NCBI RefSeq assembly: GCF_023499215.1
Contig: NZ_JAKHSK010000019.1
Location: forward strand, 1-64,000
DNA: 64,000 nucleotides
Reading direction: 5' to 3'
DNA from: Zunongwangia pacifica
GTDB lineage: Bacteria > Bacteroidota > Bacteroidia > Flavobacteriales > Flavobacteriaceae
Shown piece by piece: positions 18,701-26,336 of the stretch. Below the pieces are notes generated by a model. That model ran no database searches, was not told the origin of the DNA, and saw only the letters and a list, made by a program, of their open reading frames with translations. How positions within the stretch are numbered: position 1 is the first letter of the stretch; every line of letters starts with the position of its first letter. A program made the translations under genes and the position numbers.

Positions 18701-20102
18701 TTCAGGTGCGGAAGTTCAACGACCGCTTGCTACAGTTGTTATAGGTGGATTGATAACTGCTACTGCACTGACCCTTATCGTACTCCCTGTACTGTACATA
18801 TATTTTACTGAAGGTAAGGTTAAATTCAGTTTTAAAAGAAAAAAAGTAGCCACTACTTTAATATTAATTGGCGGGCTTTTCTTTCCGGCGACGCAGCTTC
18901 AGGCGCAAGAAATAAATCGAGCTCAAGAACGCACACTTACCTTGGAGCAGGCCATTGAAATTGCACTTCAAAACAACAATCGTATCAAAATTGCACAATA
19001 TGAGATAGATGTTGAGAAAACCGGAAAGTATGGTGCAATTACCATTCCCAAAACAGAATTCACCTATTCAAATGGAGAGTTTAATACACCTAATATAAAG
19101 GATAACCTATATGGAGTTTCACAGCGGATTAATTTCCCTACGGTTTATAGCAGTCAATTCAAATTAGCTAAGGCCAAGGTAAAAAGTAGTGAACAACTTA
19201 AGGCTATAGAAAAAAATGATCTGATTGCCGATGTAAAATCGGCTTATTTGAGGTACGTATTCTTAGTGGAGAACGAACGCTTGTTGCAACGCCAAGACAG
19301 TTTGTTTAGCAATCTTGAAAGATCCAGTTCGAGACGTTATGAAACGGGCGAATCCACAAAACTGGAAAGCGTTACCTCTGCGACAAAATCAATGCAGATA
19401 AAAAACAAGCTTCAACAAAACGAGGCCGATTTGAAAATCGCCAAAAAGCGATTACAAGTGATTTTAAATACTGAAGATAACATTAGTGTCTCCGATGAGG
19501 AACTGTTACCCCGTGACATAGAATTGGATATTGAAAGTCAATCTATTAAGAAAAGTCCATTATATGTCTACTTAAAACAACAGTTAGAAGTAAGGAAACG
19601 GGAGACCAATGTGGAAAGGAATAAAATGCTACCGGATTTAATGTTCGGTTATAATAGCCAAACCTTTAACGGAATTCAAACTATGAGTGGAACAAACGAA
19701 AGTTTGAATTCAGATGACCGGTTCTCCTTCTTTCAAGTTGGACTCGCCATCCCTATATTTCCAAGTGGGCACCGTTCAAAAATAAAAGCCGCCAAAATTG
19801 AAGAGGATATTGCTCAGTCCAAAATTGAACTCAACCAGACTCAATTGGAAGGGGAATTGCAAAATTTACTACAGGAATACTATAAACTTCAGGGCACTTT
19901 AAATTATTATCAAAATGAAGCATTGCCACAAGCCGAACTTATTATTGATAATTCGGAAAAGAGCTTTAAAAGTGGAAATGTTTCCTATGCACAATACTTG
20001 CAAAACCTCACTTTGGCCAATGATATTCGCACAGACTATCTAAACACCCTTTATCAATATAATCAGTCCATCATAGTAATAGAAGCTTTACTGGGCCTTT
20101 AA
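15702..20102 (+). CDS. CzcA-type heavy-metal RND pump fused to a TolC-like outer-membrane channel, 1466 aa
   Basis: ATG at 15702 (MLDKIIRFSINN) is preferred over the longer frame from 15657. Residues 1 to about 1040 are the RND proton antiporter, with PDITDNQV near the N-terminus and DFGLIVDGA in the fourth helix (about 402), a pattern of divalent-metal pumps (CzcA/CnrA) rather than Cu/Ag pumps. About 1050-1069 looks like an internal signal peptide (LIGGLFFPATQLQAQ). About 1078-1466 is an outer-membrane efflux domain (TLTLEQAIEIALQNN) with long coiled coils. The fusion encodes two of the three parts of a tripartite exporter; the adaptor follows 29 bp later. This fusion is known in Bacteroidota. 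Confidence 0.93.
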   Translation: MLDKIIRFSINNKLVIGILTLFLIGWGTYSLTKLPIDAVPDITDNQVMVITVSPTLAAQEVEQLVTFPVEQTMVSIPDIKDMRSFSRFGLSIVTIVFEEKTDLYWARQQVQERLSSAADEIPEGVGKPEMAPVTTGLGEIYQYVVHPEKGYEDQYDATELRTIQDWIIKRQLLGTPGVAEVSGFGGFVKQYEIAIDPNKLQSMDITIQDIFAALEKNNQNTGGAYIDKGPNAYFIRSEGLVNNLQELEKIVVKENNGTPILIRDVAKVQFGHGIRYGAATRNGEGEVVTGIVMMLKGANSSAVINRVKDKIEQIKETLPEGVTIEPYLDRKNLVDRAIGTVTKNLTEGALIVIFVLILFLGNLRGGLIVASVIPLSMLFAIVMMNLFGVSGNLMSLGAIDFGLIVDGAVIIVESVMFGIHSSKKKYKGVTKLSSNQMDIEVKESAGKMMNSAAFGQIIILIVYLPILALTGVSGKMFHPMAQTVMFAILGALILSLTYVPMMSALALGRKTEHKRNFSDKLMDFFQRVYKPIIEAALRTKLLVIGLAIGLFIVTIIVFSNMGSEFIPQLDEGDFAVETRVPVGSSINQMLDVSQKAQTILLNEYPDEVTQVVNKIGSGEIPTDPMPIEAGDMMVILTPKDQWTAAEDREGLIAEMQESLSVIPNATFSFQQPIQMRFNELLTGAKQDVVLKIYGEDLSTLSDLANEVGQKIRPVEGVNDLYVEEITGLPQINIQLNRDKIAQYGLNVETINNAIETGFAGKAAGMVFEGERRFDLVVRLQEESRSDITDVENLYIGTPEGQQIPLSEVAKISFEPGPVQIQRDNAKRRVTIGFNVRERDVQSIIDDIKQIMSKNVNMPSGYYVTYGGQFQNLKEANQRLMIALPVALLLILILLYFAFGSLKQSLLIFTAIPLSAIGGVFALLIRGMPFSISAGVGFIALFGIAVLNGIVLIAEFNRLKSQGITDTYERVLKGTSVRLRPVLMTATVAALGFLPMALATSSGAEVQRPLATVVIGGLITATALTLIVLPVLYIYFTEGKVKFSFKRKKVATTLILIGGLFFPATQLQAQEINRAQERTLTLEQAIEIALQNNNRIKIAQYEIDVEKTGKYGAITIPKTEFTYSNGEFNTPNIKDNLYGVSQRINFPTVYSSQFKLAKAKVKSSEQLKAIEKNDLIADVKSAYLRYVFLVENERLLQRQDSLFSNLERSSSRRYETGESTKLESVTSATKSMQIKNKLQQNEADLKIAKKRLQVILNTEDNISVSDEELLPRDIELDIESQSIKKSPLYVYLKQQLEVRKRETNVERNKMLPDLMFGYNSQTFNGIQTMSGTNESLNSDDRFSFFQVGLAIPIFPSGHRSKIKAAKIEEDIAQSKIELNQTQLEGELQNLLQEYYKLQGTLNYYQNEALPQAELIIDNSEKSFKSGNVSYAQYLQNLTLANDIRTDYLNTLYQYNQSIIVIEALLGL

Positions 20103-20131
20103 ATAAATGTCATCATACTAAATATAAAAAA

Positions 20132-21325
20132 ATGAAAATTCAATTCAATACAAAAAATGCGCTACTCATTTTAAGTACCCTAATTATGGTGGCGTGCGGA
20201 AACAACGATTCTGAAAAGATGGATTCTTCCTCAGCTTCTACTAAAGAAGAGCAATCAATTCCCAACGGTTCGAAGCAAATCACTTTTACCAAAGACCAAT
20301 ACAATTTAGCAGGGATAGAGACCGGGGAGATTGAGATGAGAAATCTTAGCAACATTGTTAAACTTAATGGTGTTGTTGATGTGGAGCCAAAAAGTATGGC
20401 TTCTGTATCTGCACCTTTAGGAGGGTATTTAAAAACCGCAGGAAGATTACCCGGGGAAGAGATTAAAAAAGGACAGGTGTTGGCCACCATTGAAAATCCT
20501 GAATTTATCCAAATCCAACAGGACTACTTGGAAAGTTTGGGCAAACTCGAATTTCTTGAAGAAGAATTCAACCGTCAAAAGCAATTAAGGGAAGAAGATA
20601 TCAATTCAGCAAAAACCTTTCAGGAAGTTTCCTCTGATTATAAAGTGATGCAAGGCCGTGTCAATGCTTACGAACAACAGCTCGCCTTGATAGGAATCAG
20701 TAAAAATTCAGTACAAAACGGGAATATAACACGAACTGCCAACCTGTATGCACCCATTAGCGGCTATGTAAAAGAGAGCTATGTAAATATTGGCGATTAT
20801 GTTTCACCGCAAGATGTACTTTTTGAACTGGTTAATTTGGACGACATCCATTTAGCCTTGAATGCCTTTGAAAAAGATTTGGAAAAAATAGAAATGGGGC
20901 AAACCGTTAAATTTTCACTTGCCAATGAAAATGAGTTCGATCGTACCGCAGAGGTCTTTTTAATTGGAAAGGCTACAGGCAACGACCGGATAACACCGGT
21001 ACACTGTCATATCATAAAGGGGGACGAAAATGGGATTTTACCGGGTATGTATGTAAAAGCCTGGGTTGAAAGCGGCACCAATAAACAAAATGCCGTTCCT
21101 TCAGAAGCAATAGTCCAGTATGAAGGAAAGGATTATGTAATCTTCCAGACCGAAACCTCTGATAGCGGTTATACATTTAGACTGGAACAGGTTAAAAAAG
21201 GAATCGAGCAGGAAGGCTACACGGCCATAACGTTTGCCGAAAGTGCTGATGTCGATAATTTAAAGCCTGTAACAAAGAACGCTTATTCCATCTTGTCGGC
21301 ATTGCGCAATTCTGAGGAAGAATAA
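20132..21325 (+). CDS. RND efflux adaptor (CzcB/CusB-like lipoprotein), 397 aa
   Basis: A lipobox (LIMVAC, Cys about residue 23) anchors it to a membrane. It then has a beta-barrel/lipoyl split by a coiled-coil hairpin (APLGGYLKTAGRLPGEEIKKGQVLATIENPE; IQQDYLESLGKLEFLEEEF; YAPISGYVKESYVNIGDYV), the standard HlyD/CzcB layout. It bridges the inner-membrane pump and outer channel encoded just upstream. No extra C-terminal His-rich metal domain is seen. Confidence 0.93.
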   Translation: MKIQFNTKNALLILSTLIMVACGNNDSEKMDSSSASTKEEQSIPNGSKQITFTKDQYNLAGIETGEIEMRNLSNIVKLNGVVDVEPKSMASVSAPLGGYLKTAGRLPGEEIKKGQVLATIENPEFIQIQQDYLESLGKLEFLEEEFNRQKQLREEDINSAKTFQEVSSDYKVMQGRVNAYEQQLALIGISKNSVQNGNITRTANLYAPISGYVKESYVNIGDYVSPQDVLFELVNLDDIHLALNAFEKDLEKIEMGQTVKFSLANENEFDRTAEVFLIGKATGNDRITPVHCHIIKGDENGILPGMYVKAWVESGTNKQNAVPSEAIVQYEGKDYVIFQTETSDSGYTFRLEQVKKGIEQEGYTAITFAESADVDNLKPVTKNAYSILSALRNSEEE

Positions 21326-21365
21326 TTTCATTTTAAAAGGCAATTCAAAAATTTTAAAAATAAAA

Positions 21366-22622
21366 ATGAACAAGGCTTTATCCAACTTAACAGAACCTTT
21401 TCAGGCCCTGCACAATAAATTATTCGCCAAGTTATACTTGGCACAAACCATTAGCTTATTGGGGGACGCCATTACCTGGGTAGGTTTGGCCTTGTTGGCA
21501 TATCAATTTGGGGAAGAAAGGGCTGCGGTAATTTTAGCCACGGCCCTCACCTTGCGGGTAACAGCCTTTATCATATTCTCTCCTTTTGCAGGTGTTCTTG
21601 CAGACCGGATTGACCGAAAAAAGATTTTGTACGTTACCCACTTTATTAGAATGGGTCTTGTGGCCTTACTGCCATTCGTTACCGCAGAATGGCAAATTTA
21701 TGCCTTGGTATTTTTGATGAATGTGTTCAATGCTTTTTTCAGTCCTACTTACCGCTCGGTAATACCGCAAGTTGTAGACAAAAAGTTATATCGGGAAGCA
21801 ATTGGATTGTCGGCTGCCACTTATCAGATTTTGGGTATTTTGGGGCCTGGATTAGCAGGGATACTGGCCGTATGGCTGGGTGCCAGGGAAATATTTCTGG
21901 TCGATGCGGCTACATTTATAATAGCAGGTATTTTGCTCTTGACCCTCCCAAAAGAGTTTCTAAATGCTCCAGAAGAACATATTTCAAAAAAACACCCGAC
22001 AACCTGGCAGGAGGTTACCAAAGGCATTAAACTTTTATTTGGTAACAGATACATTCGATTTGCTCTTTTCATAGAACTAGTTTCGGCAATGGCTGGTGCC
22101 TTTATACTGGTCAATACCATTGTTTTAATAAAGGGTGAGTTGAACCTAACTGATAAGGAATACGGTTGGACTATGGCCGCATTCGGGATTGGTGCTGCGG
22201 TGGCTGCATTTGTTTCAGGAGCTGTGGATAAGACCAAATCCAGACAGGTTTCCCTAATAGTTGGAGCTTTGGTACTAGGCCTCGCCATCAGTGCTGCCAA
22301 TTACTTGAATTTTTCCCTACTTCTTGTGTTTTGGGTCCTTGCCGGATTGGGTCAAAGTTTGGCAGAGATACCTTCGGAAACCCTTATTGGCGAAAACATT
22401 TCTGGAGAGGAACAGGGAAAAGTCTATGGTTCCCATTTTGCCTTTTCACATTTGTGGTGGGCGATTTCTTATCCTATTGCAGGATTTCTCGGGACCAAAG
22501 TGCCTGAAAAGGATTTTCTCTATGGTGGGATGCTTACACTTTCACTGTTACTGATTGTGTTCCTGTTTCTTAGACCAAGAAAGAAGCCTAAAATTTCAAA
22601 TCAATACAAATTAAAAGCATAG
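21366..22622 (+). CDS. MFS transporter, 418 aa
   Basis: Twelve hydrophobic segments are visible, with the MFS loop motif ADRIDRKKILYV after the second helix (about residue 80) and a repeat-like GLGQSLAEIPSETL in the second half. It resembles the enterobactin/macrolide-exporter type of MFS proteins (PGLAGILAVWLGAREIFLVDA). It lies 40 bp after the adaptor gene, so it is likely part of the metal-efflux operon. The substrate is unknown. Confidence 0.85.
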   Translation: MNKALSNLTEPFQALHNKLFAKLYLAQTISLLGDAITWVGLALLAYQFGEERAAVILATALTLRVTAFIIFSPFAGVLADRIDRKKILYVTHFIRMGLVALLPFVTAEWQIYALVFLMNVFNAFFSPTYRSVIPQVVDKKLYREAIGLSAATYQILGILGPGLAGILAVWLGAREIFLVDAATFIIAGILLLTLPKEFLNAPEEHISKKHPTTWQEVTKGIKLLFGNRYIRFALFIELVSAMAGAFILVNTIVLIKGELNLTDKEYGWTMAAFGIGAAVAAFVSGAVDKTKSRQVSLIVGALVLGLAISAANYLNFSLLLVFWVLAGLGQSLAEIPSETLIGENISGEEQGKVYGSHFAFSHLWWAISYPIAGFLGTKVPEKDFLYGGMLTLSLLLIVFLFLRPRKKPKISNQYKLKA

Positions 22623-22662
22623 AATAATAATTCATAAACACTAATATCTAAATCAATACATT

Positions 22663-22875
22663 ATGAAAAGAGTACTTTTTATCACAGCAGTTGCAATGAC
22701 ACTTTTAGTATCCTGCAAGGAAACAAAAAAGGAAGAGACTTCTCCAGCGGTCCAAAAAAACACTCCGAAGGACAACAATGCAGAAATGATAAGAATTCAG
22801 GACAGCATTCAATTGGCAAGAAAAAAAACAATGGATAGCTTAGAACAGGTTAAATCCCACGGGCACGCACATTAA
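22663..22875 (+). CDS. small lipoprotein with His-rich tail, 70 aa
   Basis: A lipoprotein signal (MTLLVSC, Cys about 18) is followed by a short charged region with a likely helix (MIRIQDSIQLARKKTMDSLEQV) and the tail SHGHAH. The tail could bind metal. It lies between the MFS gene and the HupE gene on the same strand. I do not know a named family. Confidence 0.65.
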   Translation: MKRVLFITAVAMTLLVSCKETKKEETSPAVQKNTPKDNNAEMIRIQDSIQLARKKTMDSLEQVKSHGHAH

Positions 22876-22927
22876 TATTCACATCTCATTACATCATAAT
22901 TTGTATTGAGATTTAATCGAGTTTACT

Positions 22928-23617
22928 ATGAAAATAAAAAAGATAATATCCTTCTTGGTATTGACTCTCGTTTGCACACTTTGTACAAGTGCATTTGCCC
23001 ACGGAGTAGATGAAAACACCCAAACATTTTTGTTGGGAAATAATGGTGTTGCCTTTGGGCCATTCTTATATATAGGGGCGAAACATATGATTACTGGCTA
23101 TGACCATCTACTATTTTTGGTAGGTGTCATCTTCTTCCTCTACAAGCCTAAGGAGGTATTGTTATATGTTAGTTTTTTTACTATCGGGCACAGTACCACC
23201 TTACTGTTTGGTGTTTTAAGTGACATCACAATTAACGCCTACCTTATCGATGCCATAATTGCCCTTTCTATCGTGTATAAAGGATTCGATAATTTAGGTG
23301 GTTTCAAAAGATTCTTCGGCAAACAACCCAATACCAAAGCCGCAGTTTTGATATTCGGATTGTTTCACGGTTTTGGCCTTGCAAGTAAACTACAAGAATT
23401 CAAGTTTGACCGGGAAGGCCTTTTTACCAATCTAATTGGTTTTAATATCGGTGTAGAAATAGGTCAGTTTATAGCATTGGCAATTGTATTGATTCTTATA
23501 ACCGTTTGGCGAAGGCAACGCAGTTTTATGAAATTTTCAACAATTACAAATACAGCTCTTATGGCTGCTGGGTTTTTACTTCTCGGCTTCCAGTTAACCG
23601 GCTACTTTACATCATAA
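22928..23617 (+). CDS. HupE/UreJ family membrane protein, 229 aa
   Basis: After a signal-like first helix, the mature N-terminus begins with AHGVDENTQ. The conserved block GAKHMITGYDHLLFLVGVIF (about 55-74) and the later GLFHGFGLASKL (about 145-156) are HupE/UreJ hallmarks; their His and Asp residues are thought to carry nickel or cobalt. Six or seven helices are predicted. In metal islands of Bacteroidota this protein is followed, as here, by a transmembrane anchor protein. Direction of transport is not known for this subgroup. Confidence 0.87.
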   Translation: MKIKKIISFLVLTLVCTLCTSAFAHGVDENTQTFLLGNNGVAFGPFLYIGAKHMITGYDHLLFLVGVIFFLYKPKEVLLYVSFFTIGHSTTLLFGVLSDITINAYLIDAIIALSIVYKGFDNLGGFKRFFGKQPNTKAAVLIFGLFHGFGLASKLQEFKFDREGLFTNLIGFNIGVEIGQFIALAIVLILITVWRRQRSFMKFSTITNTALMAAGFLLLGFQLTGYFTS

Positions 23618-23627
23618 ACAAATAACT

Positions 23628-24260
23628 ATGTCAGAAATGAATCATCCAATATTGGAAAAAAATAAAATCATAAAAGCAACCATTATATCACTTCTTATAG
23701 GTGCAGCATTATTGGTAATAGCAGTATTACCGGCAGAATATGGGATTGACCCGACTGGAGCAGGAAAATTAATTGGCTTTAGCAAACTTTACGTCCCTGA
23801 GGACCCCCAAGCAAACAATTTGGCGGCTATTGCATCAAACACTTCAGCCCAAACAATCAAACTTGAAAAAGCAGGTTCAGGCCCTAATGTAGAAAGGCCT
23901 TTAGAGGCTGATAATCCACCTCCAACCACTCAATTAAATCTGCGTGAAGATGAAACCAAAGTGATTGTTCCTGCTGGGAAAGGTATCGAGTTCAAACTAA
24001 ATATGCTCAAGTATGGAAAAATGAAATACGAATGGACAACCTCTAATAATGAAATTCTCTATTTCGATTTTCACGGTGAGGTAAAACAAGAAGGGGAAGT
24101 CAAAGAAGTTTACTTTGAAAGCTACACCATTGCCAATTCCAATAATATGGTGGGTACTTTTTATGCCCCTTATGAAGGAAAACACGGTTGGTTTTTTAGG
24201 AATAACAGCAATGAGGACGTGACCGTGTATTTTAGGCTTAAAGGTCAATACACTTTATAA
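23628..24260 (+). CDS. transmembrane anchor protein of metal-efflux loci, 210 aa
   Basis: One N-terminal membrane helix (about 17-37, ATIISLLIGAALLVIAVLPAE) is followed by AEYGIDPTGAGKLIGF, a motif I associate with a family annotated as transmembrane anchor proteins beside HupE and RND genes. The rest is a periplasmic beta-rich domain (GIEFKLNMLKYGKMKYEW, HGEVKQEGEVKEVYF, WFFRNNSNEDVTVYFRLKG). It is 10 bp from the HupE gene and surely co-transcribed. The biochemical role is unknown; binding metal outside the inner membrane is a guess. Confidence 0.8.
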   Translation: MSEMNHPILEKNKIIKATIISLLIGAALLVIAVLPAEYGIDPTGAGKLIGFSKLYVPEDPQANNLAAIASNTSAQTIKLEKAGSGPNVERPLEADNPPPTTQLNLREDETKVIVPAGKGIEFKLNMLKYGKMKYEWTTSNNEILYFDFHGEVKQEGEVKEVYFESYTIANSNNMVGTFYAPYEGKHGWFFRNNSNEDVTVYFRLKGQYTL

Positions 24261-24445
24261 TATTAAGTCCTGCAATGGAAGGTGAATTTCTGAGCCCAAT
24301 GGGAATAGCCTTCCATTTGGCAGGCACAAATTTGTTATGCGTAAATTTTGTATAGCCACAATTTAGATGAGAGTATGTACTATGTTGAATCTTTCCATTC
24401 TCAATACGAGACAGTTAGAAAATAAGTTGAAAACACTATAATACC

Positions 24446-24613
24446 GTGTCTCAAAGTAGAAGAAATAGACGAAAGAAAAAAGTTCAAAAACCAATTAAGG
24501 ACAAAATCACGAAAAAAGATAAGATAAAAGGTATTATTGCTCTTTTTCTCCTAGTCATATCTGCTTTTCTGCTTTACTTTTTTGTGCTGAAAGGTAACAT
24601 TCATAAGCACTGA
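24446..24613 (+). CDS. small basic single-helix membrane protein, 55 aa
   Basis: The frame opens with GTG at 24446 (an in-frame TGA lies five codons upstream) and reads SQSRRNRRKKKVQKP, a basic head, then one helix (GIIALFLLVISAFLLYFFVL) and a His-containing tail (KGNIHKH). A broken copy is at 9045-9213, and the protein at 14850-15032 shares the build. Its repeated presence at metal genes argues that it is real. Function is unknown. Confidence 0.6.
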   Translation: MSQSRRNRRKKKVQKPIKDKITKKDKIKGIIALFLLVISAFLLYFFVLKGNIHKH

Positions 24614-24649
24614 GTTGAATAGGGAATTGACAAACCGAAAAAATTAAAA

Positions 24650-25141
24650 ATGATACACATTCTTACAACAGGAGGCACAATTGAGGACTTGGATTATGAA
24701 AATCCAGAAAATAACAATACACAAAGCAAAATAACGATTAAAGAATTTCTTGATTATGCTAATGTGTCTACCCCATACCTTATTGAAAAGGCATTTGCAA
24801 AGGATAGCCGTTCAATTACCGCTGAAGACAGAAATATTTTACTTCAAAAAATAAATGGTTCCAGTGTGGAAAAGATTTTAATAACACACGGCACTTTCAC
24901 TATGGAAGATACTGCAGTTTACCTGGGAAAACAAGAAATCAAGAAAACCATTGTTCTTGTAGGCTCATTTATAATGGGGTCTTCTAAAAATACAGATGCG
25001 ACCTTTAATTTGGGTTTTGCAATTTGTGCTTTGCAATTCTTAAAACAGGGTGTTTATATCGCTATGAACGGGAGAATTTTTCTATGGGATAATGTTACTA
25101 AAAATAAGGAAACTAATAAATATGTTTTAAAAAATGGATAA
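24650..25141 (+). CDS. lone asparaginase-like N-terminal domain protein, 163 aa
   Basis: It starts with the asparaginase active-site motif TTGGTIED (Thr about residue 7) and has the second-site region LITHGTFTMEDTA (about 76-88), where the family reads HGTDTM; here the catalytic Asp position is Phe. It stops at 163 aa, lacking the C-terminal domain of about 330-aa type I/II asparaginases. The short form is a known domain group. The missing Asp makes hydrolase activity doubtful. It ends 5 bp before the membrane regulator gene and is probably in one operon with it. Confidence 0.75.
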   Translation: MIHILTTGGTIEDLDYENPENNNTQSKITIKEFLDYANVSTPYLIEKAFAKDSRSITAEDRNILLQKINGSSVEKILITHGTFTMEDTAVYLGKQEIKKTIVLVGSFIMGSSKNTDATFNLGFAICALQFLKQGVYIAMNGRIFLWDNVTKNKETNKYVLKNG

Positions 25142-25146
25142 CCTGA

Positions 25147-26061
25147 ATGTTTGGCACATCAATACATTGGACAACTTTCTTCTATCTTTTAATAGATATG
25201 GTCATTGTATTGCTCACTTTTTACTTTTCAAGACGAAATACACGAAGTAGCCTTCGACGGTTTTTATATCTCGGCATCCTTTTCATTGCGTACAATGCCA
25301 CGGGCGGATTTTTACCCGTAGACAACTTTCCAGGACCATTGATCCTTCAATATATCATTACGTATGGCGTGGCCATTGCGTTATGCGTATATATCGTTTA
25401 CTACCTATATAAAGAGTACGACATTGTTGTGCTGAAATTCAACTCATCCATTAAAAATCTCGCATTTTTAGCAAGTGGCAGCTATGTTGTTCTTTTTTTG
25501 ATGCCCTATTTTTTGACAGACTCTTTGGATGCGGCTCGCTTTCTTTTTACTATTCCAATTTCCTTAATAGCATTTATATTTCTCATCATCTTTTACAGGC
25601 GTATTTCGAATCCGAGCAATCCGAATGCCTTTATTTTAAGGAGAAACAAATTGTCTATGGTCAGCGTAGCGAGTATAGCCCTGTTGCCCATTTGCACCGT
25701 CATAGGCGATTATCAATGGATAACCTTTACCGTAATGAACTTGGCCTTTTTTGCCATTACAGCCATCGAAGTAGATAGGTATCTGTACTTTTTGGAAAAC
25801 AATACTCGAATGTATGAAGTATTTGCCCTTAAGAAAAAACAGCGCGAGGAATCCGTAGAGCGAAAAATTATATATGAGGATTTGACACGGCGGGAAATTG
25901 AAGTTGCGCTATCCATTCTTAGCAATCTTAGTTATAAGAAAATTGCCGTGGAACTTTTCATTGCCGAAAGCACCGTATCAAAACACGCCTCAAATATCTT
26001 TAAAAAAACCGGTGTAAAGAACCGTCGTGAATTCTTAAAGCGATTTCGCAAAAAAAGATAA
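25147..26061 (+). CDS. membrane-bound LuxR-type transcriptional regulator, 304 aa
   Basis: Residues about 5-215 contain six or seven membrane helices (FFYLLIDMVIVLLTFYF, YIITYGVAIALCVYIVYYLY, NLAFLASGSYVVLFLMPYFL). The C-terminus (about 243-304) is a LuxR-type helix-turn-helix: LTRREIEVALSILSNLSYKK, IAESTVSKHASNIFKKTG. The build implies sensing in the membrane with DNA binding on the inner face. No phosphorelay domain is present. It is the last gene of the metal island, followed by tandem CCGTA dyads that could be its own operators. Confidence 0.82.
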   Translation: MFGTSIHWTTFFYLLIDMVIVLLTFYFSRRNTRSSLRRFLYLGILFIAYNATGGFLPVDNFPGPLILQYIITYGVAIALCVYIVYYLYKEYDIVVLKFNSSIKNLAFLASGSYVVLFLMPYFLTDSLDAARFLFTIPISLIAFIFLIIFYRRISNPSNPNAFILRRNKLSMVSVASIALLPICTVIGDYQWITFTVMNLAFFAITAIEVDRYLYFLENNTRMYEVFALKKKQREESVERKIIYEDLTRREIEVALSILSNLSYKKIAVELFIAESTVSKHASNIFKKTGVKNRREFLKRFRKKR

Positions 26062-26111
26062 ATAAATTACCTCTGAAATAACCTAAGTAAATTCAGTGTC
26101 TCACAGAGTTT

Positions 26112-26149
26112 CCGTAGAAAAATACGGCTCGTTCCGTAATTAAATACGG
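26112..26149. promoter_or_regulatory. two tandem CCGTA-N6-TACGG dyads
   Basis: CCGTAgaaaaaTACGG (26112-26127) and CCGTAattaaaTACGG (26134-26149) repeat with a 22-bp period, two helical turns apart, which suggests side-by-side protein dimers. They lie 50 bp after the LuxR-type gene and about 190 bp before rteC. A further overlapping inverted repeat (GCCACA...TGTGGC and ATGAAC...GTTCAT) lies at 26217-26246. Confidence 0.55.
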
Positions 26150-26336
26150 CAAGTTTTCCTTGTACGTTTACGAAGTAAAATTATTTTAGTGAGAGTTCCT
26201 TAAAATACACCTATGAGCCACAAATTAAATGAACTGTGGCGTTCATTTATTTCATTTTGCAGGACTATAATATCATCTAACCAACCGCATCAACTAAATC
26301 CCATTTCTATGGTTTCATATCAAAATACACCTGCTT

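Noticed and set aside
21824-22300. Minus-strand open frame of 158 aa opposite the MFS gene
   Set aside because: Shadow of the transporter gene; composition is typical of antisense of a membrane protein.
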